Assembly (NCBI GenBank): GCA_013420905.1
Contig: JAAXNY010000004.1
Coordinates: 3,410,001-3,474,000, forward strand
DNA length: 64,000 bases
DNA from: Collybia mongolica
Lineage: Eukaryota > Basidiomycota > Agaricomycetes > Agaricales > Clitocybaceae
Reading direction: 5' to 3'
The translations under genes and the position numbers were made by a program. The notes below the pieces were generated by a model. The model had not been told where the DNA came from, searched no databases, and saw only the letters and a list, made by a program, of their open reading frames with translations. Below are positions 48,597 through 60,884 of this stretch, in pieces. Every line of letters starts with the position of its first letter. Positions within the stretch are counted from its first letter, which is position 1.

Positions 48597-50135
48597 CAAT
48601 ATATCATATAGACAAATAAATCCTCTGTATAAGAATGATGTGGACTAAATTATTTCCGATACCCAGTAGAACTCGTGTACACCTAGATTTTTCCAGACGA
48701 TCATTACCCTTGGTTTTGGAAGTTTCGCCTTACAATCTTAGAATTGCGTGCATCCCCTTACAATGAATGGGATTTTCATCGAATGACGTTTGTATCTTGC
48801 AACAATCAGGCCAATTTCTTTCGTTATCTGAGAGGCTGTTCCTGGTGCTGAGAAGTGTTCATGATGAGCTTGGCGGCTATGGCATTGTGGCGTTCCGTGC
48901 CAAGGCGTGGAGCTTCCACTTTAAAACCCTACTCAGAACGGAGTCGCTTGGAGGTAAGTGAGATAAAGCACGGCGCACGCAAATGCGTCCATCTGACAAG
49001 CATTGAGATTCTTTCGCTGGGCCGACATTGCCCGACGGCAGGATATTGTTCGGTTATCGGTTTAACTTCCTTTGGTTTTGCCAAGACCATTCTGTTGAGC
49101 GACTACCTCCCGTTTTAACGATGGAAAAATCGAATCCATAGAACAAGATAGCTATTAATGAGCAGAAGCGAAGTTGATTCCCGAGCCTTGCCAAGTGAAT
49201 CGCACACCACTCGTTCTCCAATTACGCAGCTGTATATGGGAATAATCAAAGATACCCGTGAGGCAGTGTGTAACTTGATGGTGACCGGAGTGCAGGAGAA
49301 GCTACATGTGTCGACAGTCTGGGAATAAGGATCCCGGACAACTCTTCCCCAGGGAGTTGATTTCTATTTACCGACGATGACAGGACACAAAAATCTCCGG
49401 TAGACTGACATGGGCGAATCTTTGAAATAGCCGGGTGGATAAATATTTACGACCAGATAAGGACCCGCCGTGGATGAGAAGTTGCAGGGAAAGTGACGAC
49501 GCTTGCAGCAAAGAATTTGCGAAGATGACGGGTCAGCCATTCCACCAGGACGTGCGACAATTGAACGATGAGGGCTATCGTGGCATGTTTACAAAGCAAA
49601 AACGTCAGGCCGGAAGGACAGACGTCAACAATAATATCGAGACGATAGTCTGATAAACGTTATTAATACTGGACCAGGGCGTTTCATGGCGATTTATTTA
49701 TATCCAGACATAGGATGAGAAAAGTCTCCGTACTGCGTGGAAAGGTATGCGGTCCCCAGTTTTTTCCTTGAGTGGACACTCCCAGAATCTTCAGCTGCAT
49801 AATCGAAACCTTATCGAGTAAAATTCTGGCCGTTAAAAAAATTAAAGCCATTGTCCGGCGGGGTTGGATGGATCCGCATTCGCTTGGATCCACAAGTGGG
49901 TGTAAGTGGCAAAACATTGCTGGAACGCGAGAGAGCTAACTCGGGAGTTGATGATGGCATTCGGTTTGATCTCGAGTTGAAGCGGAGCTGCATACAGGTG
50001 ATGCCATTGCATTAGTCAGCTGTTAGTTTTCAAGAACATTGTCCTTCAAACCTTTGTGCTCATAACTTAACACTTGTTCAGCGACGCGTACGACCACCAT
50101 TCGTCACTAGCGTCCAGGATATCACAAAAACTGAT
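48597..50135. other. Intergenic, nothing recognised
   Basis: This 1.5-kb interval has only short open frames without recognisable domains. No RNA gene, repeat or transposon motif was seen. It separates the Zn2Cys6 gene from U2AF1. Confidence 0.5.
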
Positions 50136-51042
50136 ATGGCGTCTCATCTAGTATGCATTTTTTCCATCAAAAACTACTAGCGCTCACCCTCACTATCTAT
50201 CACAGGCCAACATCTTTGGTACGGAACAGGACCGCGTCAATTGTTCTTTCTACTATAAAGTATGTTTTCCTCCTTAACTTCACTGTTTACCCTGATTGCT
50301 GACAGTCTTTCAATAATCAAGATTGGTGCATGTCGTCACGGAGACCGTTGTTCTCGCAAACATATCAAACCACCATTCTCACAAACAATCCTTCTACCCA
50401 ATGTCTACCATAACCCCGCACACGACCCTGTCTGTAAATTGACCGAAAAGGAACTGCAGGAAGGATTTGACGCAGTGTACGAGGACCTTTATTGTGAATT
50501 GTCTAAATTCGGCCATTTGTTGGAACTCCATGTGCGGAAAACTATACCTTTTCGGTTTTATGGATGCTGACCCAGGGATAGGTGTGCGACAATGTTGGTG
50601 ATCACTTAATTGGGAACGTGTACGCGCGCTATGAATGGGAAACAGAAGCTCAGGCAGCGGTCGACAGCTGCAATGAACGGTGGTATGCTGGTATGGCTGA
50701 CAGAGTTCTTCACCTAAAAGCGTCCCTGACTTTTCTTCAGGCCGCCCACTTTATGCCGAGCTATCGCCCGTGACTGACTTTCGTGAAGCATGTTGCCGTC
50801 AAAATGAAAATGGAGAATGCAACCGTGGCGGCTTCTGTAACTTCATGCACCTGAGACTTGCCTCCAAAGAATTAGTATCATCCTTGCGCGCCGGACAGCG
50901 ACTGGAAAGGAGACTCAACCCATCAAAGAACGACGGAGGTGGTGGAGGATGGGAACCGGGCAAACGCGAGGGAGGCCGCGGCCGTAGTGCCAGTCCCAAA
51001 AGAGGTGGCAACAGCGGAGAAGATAGGTGGACGAGGAAGTAA
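50136..51042 (+). CDS. U2AF1: Splicing factor U2AF small subunit
   Basis: Five exons (50136-50150, 50206-50259, 50322-50531, 50582-50690, 50741-51042) give 229 residues. The first coding exon is only 15 nt (MASHL). Domains in order: CCCH zinc finger 1 (FGTEQDRVNCSFYYK joined to IGACRHGDRCSRKH), the U2AF-homology RRM (LPNVYHNP, EDLYCELSKFGHLLELHV, GNVYARYEWETEAQAAVDSC, RWYAGRPLYAELSPVTDF) and CCCH zinc finger 2 (EACCRQNENGECNRGGFCNF), then a Gly/Arg/Ser tail. U2AF1 reads the AG at 3' splice sites together with U2AF2. Length matches the family (S. pombe U2AF23 has 216 residues). It converges on ALG14 on the other strand. Confidence 0.95.
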
Positions 51043-51472
51043 TTCTATACACCTACTGTTCCATTTTCGGACTGGGCAACTTGAGCTTTTGTGTTACATA
51101 TTTGTACATGATGTTAAACATCTTCATTCCTCTCAAGGTTGTTGTAGCCACACTATATAGGTCGGGCTTTTATGCGAGATGACTAGGACACCAAAGTCCC
51201 GGTTTCAGGTTGGAACGACTTAACGAATAATGCCTGATGTGCCAAGCCGCCAATGGTAGATCTCGCTAATCTTTCAGAATTGCACGGTTGCTTTACGCTC
51301 ATTGGGAAACATTCACACCGCGAAGACGACTTTACCTCCACCTCCCACGACCTGTCATACTAACCAATGTGAAAACCAGAATGCGCCTGGAAATTTCCTT
51401 GTAGACATTTATGTTTTTTGCCTGCAAAGGGATTCGACATGGTCAACCTTTTGTTGTACGAGGCCTTTTACA

Positions 51473-52401
51473 TTAAACGAGCCAATTATGACACTCCCCT
51501 CGACTTTGATCTTGCAGTGACTGTGGCCATTGGACAATAAATCTATACACAGACGAGATGGATCGAAGGTCGTCAGCAAGTATATAAAAGCTTACCTGTC
51601 CACAAACGGGCGGAGAAGTCTACCAGAAAGGGAAAGGGATCGGACTCGAGCAAAGGATTCAACATATATTATCCTGGGAGCCGGTAGACCGAGGAACTGT
51701 GTACATTGGTTAAATGCCGAGGATGAAAGACTATATAGTCGCTGAGGACCTACTTTGTTTACATAGACCGCTATGCACAAGACAAAACAAGTGCCCGGAC
51801 CGTTAAGCAACAAGACATCTGCTAACCCATATTCGTTGTCTTTAGGGAATAACATCGGGACCAGCATCACATGGTAGAGACAGGTTATTAACGAGAGGAC
51901 GGCGCTAGGAAGCGTGGAAAATAGCGATTGATGAACTCGTCTTGCACGCGGGATTGTCAATATGGTGTAATGCTTGATATTAGAAACATCCTGATTGACA
52001 TGGTTATGGGGAAAGAAACTATTCCGAAAGGTTAAGAAGGCCCACTTTTTTCGAAGCTCCATCAGACTTCAGCAGTTCCAATGCTGCTGCCTTTTGTGCG
52101 CTTAGGTGGTCACCCTCGCTTACAATATATTTACGTGGGGTGAAGCGGGAAAAGTTGATAGCTGATACAAGAGTCAAAATTTCACTCGTATGACCACCTG
52201 GTTCAGTGGATAGTGGCTAATTTTGTTTGAATTCGGAAGGAGCGCAACGTCAGACTTACCCGAACCAAGGAAGACCGCAAGGCTACAAGTGTGTGTGTCT
52301 TTTCGTTTCCGCTGCCGACCCGCGGTAGGTGTTGGGATAATCAGATACAGGCGAAGAAAGCAAAACAAGAGGCTTATGGACACCAGAGAAGGGGATAACA
52401 T
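51473..52401 (-). CDS. ALG14: ALG14, membrane anchor subunit of the UDP-GlcNAc transferase
   Basis: Five exons on the minus strand (52401-52260, 52197-52046, 51990-51754, 51696-51596, 51542-51473) give 233 residues. The N terminus MLSPSLVSISLLFCFLRLYL is the membrane anchor. Exons then read VFLGSG joined to GHTSEILTLVSAINF, FTPRKYIVSEGDHLS, ILTIPRARRVHQSLFSTLPS, DVLLLNGPGTCFVLCIAVYV, FLGLPAPRIIYVESFARVRS, LSLSGRLLRPFVDR and FIVQWPQSL. These are the ALG14 family motifs. With ALG13 it adds the second GlcNAc to dolichol-linked oligosaccharide on the cytosolic face of the ER. The in-frame extension beyond 52401 has no ATG. The protein ends 15 residues after the conserved VQW. Confidence 0.93.
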
Positions 52402-52806
52402 GCCGGTAGCTTTCGATGTATGATACCGAAATGAGTTCAACGCCCAAGCCAATGCTATCAGGCCCGGTGACTGATTTAAGAAGGGAGGCTAGTCGAACAC
52501 CTGGCAGAAACATTTGAGAAAACCGCTATGTTCGGAGCTGAGAATATGTCACCTTCGGTAGATATAGTAGCCCCTCCAACTTAAAGTCGTCTGCTACCGG
52601 GGCAACAGTAAATGGTGTAGGGAATTTGGACAGTAATTGTGTTACTTTACACCCGAAGTTCGGTCACGAATGTCAACCGGCGCAACCGGACCGATTGTAT
52701 CACGTGGCCACCGAAAGCCAATGATAACACCAACCGTGCACACACAAAAGTTTGCGAGGCCAGGCGCGCCACTGACACGGCGAGCTGAACGTGTACAGAC
52801 TAGTTA
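52402..52806. promoter_or_regulatory. Divergent intergenic region, 405 bp
   Basis: It lies between the starts of ALG14 (minus) and CDC23 (plus) and should carry both promoters. No specific element was singled out. Confidence 0.4.
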
Positions 52807-55307
52807 ATGATGACTACAATCATCGATGTGGACACACAGATGGTCACAGACATTCGAACTGCCATCAAAGAATGCTCGGAAAGGGGACTTTCAGTTGCGT
52901 CGAAATGGTATGCGCCAGATTTGTGAACTTATGGACTTCACATCAACAGCCTTTTTCCATAGGGCTTCCGAGTTACATTTGTCGGTCCCTATGTTAAAAC
53001 GACGAAACTTCCATTCATCGTCCCCTCCCACACCAGCATTTTCTACTTCGACGCCGGCTAGGGCCCGATCACCTTTACCATCTGTGCCGTTTGGGGACGA
53101 GTCTCCTGTTCCTACACAACTATTACCCCAACCTTCCATTCCAGTAACCCCCGCGCGTCACCCACATGCCCCTCCTCTTCTCTCGCTCGCGGATGATATT
53201 AGAGCAATGGAGACGGATTTAGAATACCAAGAGGAAGATGTTTTGATCACAGCCCGCGCCTGTATCGATTCAAGAGAATTTATGCGTGCGATACATCTGC
53301 TGAAAGAATGCAGGAGTTCCAAAGCACGCTTCTTGAGCATATACAGCCAATTTATTGTAAGTGAGGCTGATTCTTCCTGCTTTCTTGTTTGAACAATATA
53401 AACTTGTATAAGGCAAGCGAAAAAATGGCCCAGCGGGACTGGCATAAACTAGACAGTGAGTTTTCCCTTCAAACTATACATTACATGTCTTATACCCTTC
53501 CAGACAACCGTCATCAGCCCCCTGTGCCGATCAACGCGTCACTGAATGAACTCGTAGAAATGGTCAGGAATACCACCGATTCTTGGCTCCTGTTTCTGTA
53601 AGTGGGTCACTAATCTATTTGTAAGATTACTTGGCTTAAGAGTCTGGTAGGAAAGCCCTTTTTCTTTCGCGGCTATCTCGGCGTGAGGAAGCGATTGAGA
53701 GTGTCCTCCTGTCTATTGCGGGTTTCCCATGGAATTGGTCGGCATGGACGCTTTTAGGAAGCTGTATCGGCGATGGAGAAGAAGTACATTTGTTGTTGAT
53801 CTCGAGGTCATGTTCTAATCCAGTGACCCAGCTTTCCTCTCTTCTTCAATTGATACCTCTACCCCCGACCCACCCTTTAGTTCAGATGTTTCAAATAAAA
53901 ACACTAAACGAACTACACAACCCTTCAGAGCATGAACTTGGCCTCTGTGACCGGCTCCTAAGTCCCGACTTTTTCCCCAACAGCCTCTGGGTTATGAGCC
54001 TTCGTGCATGTGTCCTATATCATCTTCACGGTTAGTCGCGGTCACGCTTCCGTGGATCGCCATACTTATCCGCGTACTCCAGACTTCGGCCAAGCAGAAT
54101 CCCAATTTGAACGAATTCTTGCACTGGACCCATATCGCATCGATGATATTGATGTCTTCTCTAATATTTTATATGTCACAGACAACAGGCTCAAATTATC
54201 CAAACTTGCCCACGAATTTTTGACGTTGGATAAAGATCGGCCAGAAGTATGCTGCCTCGTTGGTAAGTCACCGGTCTCGCGGAGTTTTGAACGCGAGAAG
54301 ATTTCTGATCCTGGTCCCAGGAAACCATTACTCGCTTCGAGCTGAACACGAGAAAGCCGTTAAGTATTTCCGAAGGGCAACTCAGCTTGACAGGACTTAC
54401 TTATCTGCATGGACTCTGATGGGCCATGAGTACGTTGAAATGAAGAACTCACATGCTGCTATAGAATCGTATCGTCGAGCCGTGGGTAAGATTTGGATCT
54501 ATAAAACTTACTCCACTTCTCTGATTCTTATTGGCCCGTTGCACAAGATGTGAACCGTAAGGACTACAGGGCGTGGTATGGTCTTGGCCAGGCTTACGAG
54601 CTTCTGAGTATGCATCATTATGCTCTGCATTACTATCAACATGCCACGGCTCTGCGGTATGGGTTTTATCGCCTTGAAATCACCAGCAATTGACTCAACT
54701 CGCGTAGTCCTTACGATGTTCGTTTATGGCAGGCCCAGGGAATGTGCTACGAGGAAATCGGTCGGTCAGTTTCATCATTAGCTAATTATCTTACGTCCTT
54801 GAGAGTTTGACACACCTCTGTATCAGACTTCGGGAAGCTGTCGAATGTCTGAAGCGCGCGCTGATACCTGCAGATCCCCATGAAATTACCATCAATCTGA
54901 AATTAGCTAAACTCCACCATACTCTGGAAGAATATACTGAAGCGGTTGCATATCACCGAAGAGTGGTTGAGGTCTGCCAAGCTGATCGTTGAGTAAAATT
55001 CACCTTCTCCTATATCATACGCTGATACTTGTGAACCTCCGTCAACTCAGTTCGTCCCGTCCAAGACTATGCCAAGTCAAGTTTGGAGGTTGCCGAGTAC
55101 CAAATGCAGATACCCAATGGAGATCTGGGTCTTGCTCAGAATTATTTGGAGAGAGTCGCCTCCAGTAATGCCGAGGACGTCGCTCGAGCAGCTGAACTGC
55201 TGAAATCAGTGAATCTGCGAATTCAGGCGAAAGACTTTGAAGAAGCAGAGGTTCGGAAACAGAAAACAGCTTGCTCTAGCTCTACAGGGGTAGCAATGAC
55301 CGAATAA
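52807..55307 (+). CDS. CDC23: Anaphase-promoting complex subunit 8 (CDC23), TPR protein
   Basis: Twelve exons are read: 52807-52907, 52963-53356, 53413-53455, 53504-53597, 53651-53783, 53832-54030, 54083-54262, 54321-54485, 54548-54656, 54708-54764, 54827-54987 and 55051-55307, giving 630 residues with all phases consistent. The start [20 protein letters not shown] and [11 protein letters not shown] joined to ASELHLSVP match the family. Successive TPR units follow: [80 protein letters not shown] and [23 protein letters not shown]23 is a core TPR scaffold of the APC/C ubiquitin ligase, in the nucleus. Length agrees with yeast (626) and human (597). An ORF-only start at 52826 in another frame is wrong. 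Confidence 0.95.
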
Positions 55308-55474
55308 TAATTGTCTGCGCATATCATTTGTAATTTATTCAGGCTGTTCAACGTTCAGTGTTCAGAGCAAGTTCAGAGGCCTGTGTTTGATAGCGCTCAA
55401 CGGAAATGCCGGCCCTGAAGAAAAAAGTGTGGTCACGGGCTTTCACGTCCAAACCGAAACAAATCAAGCGATAA

Positions 55475-56850
55475 ATGTCGAATGCCCTTTCCTCGTCTCT
55501 TAATCCTTCGTTCCCATCCAAATCGGAAGATCAACATAAAGACGTTGATTCGAGTCCTGTCCTTTTCACCTCTGACAATTTTGCGCTCTCCAGCTGGTCA
55601 TCATTAGCAGGACCATCAACATGGCAGACAGCTTCCCAACCAAATCCAACATACATTGAAGCTACAGGCCAGCCATCGAAAAGGATTACAAAGGCAAAGA
55701 AGAGAAAGTCGGAAGAGCAAGAAGCCATTACTCAGACTAGTGAGAGGTTGTCAAACCTTTCCTCGCTAGCTGGCATAATTCTCATCACCTGGGCCATTAG
55801 GTTCGCCACGCGACTTACTTTGGATCATGCCACCGTCCTGTATCCAGATGTTGATAGCCCATTCTTCGACACCATTGACGTAGTCAACAGACTATTACCC
55901 TATCACGTATACCAACAGCCTAAGGAGGATTTGCAGCCCCTGATTTCGTCTCATAAAGGCAAGGGAAAGGCCAGTGAAAATAACATAAGGCAGGAGATAT
56001 CTGGTGTGTAGTTTCTACGATATATATATGGTCAATTGTTCATGGATTCTTAGAGACGAAGTTTGCAGTTGAATGTTTCAAAAGGCGAGCAGCCCTCCAG
56101 GAGAGGTTCCACAAAGTTAAAACTCGGTCAGCAAAGGTAATAAACACATATTTTTGACTACGCATTTCCACTGAAAAGCGATGAATTTAACAGAAAGTTG
56201 TACCTGATGATCAGGCATATGTTCTAGCTCAAGCAGTTTTAGAAGCTGACCGCTCTGAATCGGTCGTAATGACGAACGAACTCCGCATGGTTCGAGCTGA
56301 TTTAGAAAGAATAGAAAAAGAGAAGCGCATTGCAGCAAACGCCGCGCGTCCGACCTTCTATACTTCCGCACCCGCAACGTCAATGCCTTCTGTGCAACAA
56401 CAATATTACCGGCCGTATCCATACGCTTATACACAAGCTTATGGAGCTCCGCCCATACAAACCAGCTCTAGTTCTACATTTTCTACCTCTTCTGCTATAG
56501 CTCCTACACCTCCGGCAAGCTACACACCGGTTCAATCCACAGGAGCGATTCCAGTTCAACTTCCAGTCGCATCTTTACCAGCTCTCCACGCTTTAGGTAT
56601 TGTACCTGTTCCTGCAACGTCCCTCCCGCCTGATGGTCAGCCACGACCGCCGGCGGTGCTTCGAGGATCTACGTCGAATGGCTCAATGCTTAGCTTAGAA
56701 ATTGACGTTTCTTTGCTGCAGTCCACGCAGATGAGCGGCCTTGCGATGGTCTTAAATTCGTTGATGTCCAGAAACAGTTCGGGTACTTCAGTAGGATACA
56801 TAGTCAATCCATCAACCGAGACCGCTGTTTCAAATGGCACGGCTAGCTAG
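55475..56850 (+). CDS. GLTSCR1-domain protein, chromatin-remodelling subunit candidate
   Basis: Three exons (55475-56003, 56054-56136, 56194-56850) give 422 residues. A Ser-rich N terminus with a basic run (KRITKAKKRKSEE) precedes the conserved core RFATRLTLDHATVLYPDVDS with DTIDVVNRLLPYHVYQQPKE and ECFKRRAALQERFHKVKTRS, which matches the GLTSCR1 conserved region of animals and fungi. A helix with VMTNELRMVRADLERIEKEK is followed by a Pro/Ser/Thr/Tyr-rich low-complexity tail. In animals GLTSCR1 defines the non-canonical BAF (ncBAF) complex; fungal proteins with this domain occur in SWI/SNF or RSC-like complexes. It lies in tandem 167 bp after CDC23. Confidence 0.8.
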
Positions 56851-57679
56851 TTGGTTGATATTTTGGTAGTAATCGGATCGTTTGTTTCCATCTCATAGAC
56901 AGATACATACTCTACTCTAGTATAACGATGATCTCCTTTGGGTACTTGATTTTTCGGTCATAGCGACATTGCACCGAGGCAGTAACAGCCCAAAACTACT
57001 AAGTATTTATATTGCTGTACTTGTATAATGTGCGGAGCCGTATATATGGTATGTTTTGGTTCCAGGTCTCTTCCAGTTTTTATGTACTGTATGACCCCAA
57101 AAGCATTTTGACCAATCTCTCACTTGATTCATTAATATCACACCTACCGCCACTCATGACTCTCATAGAATTTCACTTTCAGACACCCATCTTCCCTGGA
57201 ATGTAGGAAGGCTGAAAATTCCTGGAATATGCATTTCAGGCATCCCAAAACATATTCTGACCAAAACTCTTCCCGGCGACTCGGGAAACTAAATAAATAG
57301 AGTTGCTTCGCAACTCAAAATTCTGGGGTTTTTGGAAAAATTTTGAGCGAGTTCAAAAAAAAGTTGGGCCCCACTCTGATTACAGCAACGTGACCTTTGT
57401 GTGTTATCGAGGCGCGTTCTGCTGCACCCACTGTACCAATTACTACTACTAGCTACTATGGGTCGCCCACTAATGCCGATTTTTGACTCTCTCCCCCGTA
57501 ATGCTACGAAATAGAAAAATGAGGATCATGAAGTTACTAGTATATAGAAGTGGTTCTTACGGACAGATTGGCCTGCCTCAATTATTTTTCTTTGGGGCGA
57601 GAAAATGTGGCGGGTGTTGACCGAGATGACAGGCTCGATTTCAGCAAATGAGACGTGTATTGTTTATTTTCGTCACTGT
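56851..57679. other. Transition into repeat island, no gene
   Basis: Past the GLTSCR1 gene the sequence becomes AT-rich and shows only short frames. CG dinucleotides are still present to about 57.5 kb, so this part has not decayed like the sequence further right. Confidence 0.45.
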
Positions 57680-58545
57680 TGTCACATAAGCCCTAACATG
57701 GGTCTATCTGTATCTGGCCTGCCACCCGACCTGTGGATCAGCCATCTGCTGGATACAGATGCAGATAAATCTGCAGATACCTGCAGGACTGCAGGCTTAT
57801 TGATATTTTTATAAAATTTTTTGGGTATTATCACCCTCTTTTTTTTTTTTTGGGAATCAATAATATTAAGCACAAGAAGAATAACCAAGCACTCACAGGC
57901 TCAGCAACCTATCATCACTAGATAGTTAAGTGGGCCATCAGGGTGGAGACATAGTAAAATATAACTTTCTTTCCAGGTATAGACCCAGGTCCTGACAGAG
58001 GATACCTGCAGTCAAATGATATTGTACTGCTCCATGTCTGAACCTCCCAACATGTCTTTGGTATGCCATTGGCTTGGCAGGGCATGGTCCCCTCCCTTTG
58101 CATTGGTAGCCAAATATTGTTACCCAATAATGATCAGAATAAATTATAGGTAATGTCTGCCATGACTTAGTTAGTCTTTGTTGTTATGCAAGACATCAAA
58201 CTTAGATTGGCATGTGCCTAACAATGCTCAGGGCTTTGAGTTCAGTGAGCTCACCCTTTTTACCATTTATAGTATTTTCTTTTACAAATTTTTGTGACAA
58301 TAACAACCAAGTATATGCACATCATATTGTAGAACTACTTATGAGATTGTGACAAGCCTGATCCAAGTGGAACCATGAGAGAGGGGGAGCAGTCCAGAGG
58401 GGCAGCAGATTGATTAAAATCTGCAATTATCCACAGTTCAGTGCTGAAATCAACCAGTAACTGTGGATAGCTGATCTGTAGTGTGATCCACAGATACAGT
58501 TTGCAGATTAGCTGATCTGTGTTAGGGCTTACTGTCACATCAAAA
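57680..58545. repeat. Short inverted-repeat (MITE-like) unit with TAAGCCCTAACA ends
   Basis: The 12-mer TAAGCCCTAACA at 57687-57698 recurs inverted at 58520-58531. Flanking text is also similar in inverse orientation: GTCAC just outside, and CTGTATCTG and CTGTGGATCA inside. The interior is rich in GCAGAT/ATCTGC words near both ends. No coding capacity is seen. The unit overlaps the left arm of the larger inverted-repeat element, so one inserted into or captured part of the other. Classification is inference. Confidence 0.4.
57829..58115 (+). repeat. Left arm of the inverted-repeat element
   Basis: It begins at a T run (about 57829-57851) followed by AATAATATTAAGCAC and ends near CCTCCCTTTGCATTGG. 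It is the counterpart of the right arm at 60885-61166 in inverse orientation. Confidence 0.6.
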
Positions 58546-59194
58546 ATCAGGAAAATTTCATACCCTGAGGGGTGTTGTCTCGACTGCCAAGCTGGGAAGC
58601 CAGGAGCATCTGAAAATGTAACAAGGGTCCCTGTTACTCTCACCCCTGTGAACAACAAATCTGGACTCTGTAGAAGCTGGAAAATGCAAAACCATTCTCT
58701 CCAGTGAATTTGTTAGTCTAATTAAATTTATTTACTGGCAGCTATTTTCATCAGTATGCAAAATTACTAAGCATTGCCCACCCCCACTAGGCCAGTCATT
58801 TCCCATGATGCCTCTTTCCCTGTGTACACTACCATGCACAGTGAGCTCAATGCTGCTTCAAGCAATGAACCAGCAATGCTTTACTCTTGCCAAGGAATTT
58901 CTTGAATCTCAATCCTATCAGGCTTCATGATGCACTATTGTGTTGATGCAGCCAGTTTGATGGGTTGTGTAAAAACATATCCCATTTGGGATGTGGCTTG
59001 TATGTTGTTTACTCTGTTGATATGATATGTTTTCTTATGTCCCCCTTATTTCAAAATTTATTTATTTTGCATTTTTTCCAATGTTTTTATATTTTCTTTA
59101 CCAGTTATAAAATTGTTCAAAACTATCTTCAAATAGATTCAATAAATGATGCATCTTGAAAATAATAGCTCTGATAGAATAAGCCCCTGTAATG

Positions 59195-59288
59195 TTGCAA
59201 AACAGGCATGGAACTGAAAACAGACAGACAAAATACATATCTGCCTGGCTTCCAAGCCAGGTCAATCACCTGTGCCACTTGCACATCC
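59195..59288 (-). other. tRNA-like hairpin sequence, possible SINE head or pseudo-tRNA
   Basis: On the minus strand the segment begins GGATGTGCAAGTGGCACAGG, continues with a perfect 6-bp hairpin CCTGGC-TTGGAA-GCCAGG at the position of an anticodon arm, and has AGTTCCATGCC about 40 nt later, close to a B-box. The 3' end does not pair with GGATGTG, and the loop length is not that of a working tRNA, so it is not annotated as a tRNA gene. Confidence 0.3.
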
Positions 59289-60884
59289 TCCTTGTCATCC
59301 ACCATGGATGATGGGATTAATCAGAGTTATGGACAGGGGGAAGAATGGTAGACAAGGATCAAGGGCAGAGAGGGTAGTGCAATAAAAAATGTTGAGTTGA
59401 GTTTGATCACAAACCAGTGCCACCCAATTGGGCTAGAAAAGGCTAGTTATAGTATTCAATGTAGTATCCATTGTTGAGGGACATTCTTGATATTTGGTGA
59501 GCTTAAGCTTTGAATATACACATCATCTGACTTTTCATCCCAGCCTTAAGAATCTGTGTATACTCCTGGGAAAATTTTTGAAAAAATGAGTAAAATTTAG
59601 ATAATGCAATTGCCATCACTTGATTCATCCATATTCAACTCAGGAATACTACACATAGATTGACTATTTGAGAGCCTATATGAACTACTATTTTATTTGT
59701 CATCTATGATCATTATGCATTTAGGTGTGGGTGAGGATTCTTAACTTGAACAGTTCTATTCATTGATATCTCTGTGCACCCAAGCCATCCCCTCACAAGT
59801 GTACACATCATGATTTAGAAAGCTAGTGAAAGTACTCCAGAGATGGCAACAAAACAGACAGCTACCTGTTAGGCCTGTTGGCTTACATAATGGAATATTT
59901 TGTCAAAGACATGTGTGCAAATCTAAATCACAATAGATTGCATATGTTTTTGTGCAAACCCAAAGAATCTGCAGTGCATATTAGAGGACAATTGTTTGAT
60001 AGCAGATATTTGAATACACCCCAAAGAACATAAGATTAGAACTACATGATACAAATTTCTAGGTTATTGTAGAATGCCAAAAAAAAGAGGTGAAGAATGA
60101 AAAGAAAAAATATACCAACAATTGATACCCAAGAAAGCAGAGGGTTTGGGGGCCAGGAAGTATGGTGGGCAGATGGAAGGAACCAAACAGTGAGCTCAAG
60201 TGGCAGGTGTGCCATGACACTTCTTGATCTTTTACCACCACCATCCGACTGTGGGAATTCGTCCCTCCTGCACTAGGTCATCCCTAAACTACCTAACACC
60301 TCATCCCTAATCAAGATTGCCTTTCATCAGACCATTCTTTTGGCCTGGGCCACTATTCTTTTACACCATATCCAAATTTTTAACTTATCAGAGCTGATCC
60401 TGACTATCTGCAGGGTCATCTCATCTTGCCTGTACTGGGGGCTTCACTAATCCATTCACATCCACCTTATCAACTACCAGGCCACACAAGGACACCACAA
60501 CTCTTGTACTCTGCTTTGCGCAGATCCTTAGGGAGCATCACTGCCAACATTTTCAACGATTTTTTTGTACTTGCTTAACCACTACACCCAGATACAAAAG
60601 GAGGAAGGGGTCTGGCCCCCAATCAGCTACTGTCCCTGCACAGAGCACACCTCTTGGGGAGAATGCCAGTTTATTGTCCAATGGTGGGATTTGGCAGCCT
60701 CATTTTGGAGGGGAGTCATCACTTTGGGAGAGCGGCATGGAACAGGAGGGCAAGTAATAGGGGGACTCAGGAGAGGGGGAGCAGGTTTGAGGTATGGGTC
60801 ATTCATTTAGATTGGACATTTATCTTCAACACTGGGGGGGAGTAATGGGTTTCCAGGGCGACCTGAAAATACCAGGGGGGGAGT

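Noticed and set aside
58520..58531. TTAGGG-containing word as telomeric sequence
   Set aside because: Only one copy is present at each end of an inverted repeat; there is no tandem array, so it is part of the repeat end and not a telomere.
59195..59288. Functional tRNA gene
   Set aside because: The acceptor stem does not close and the anticodon loop has the wrong length.
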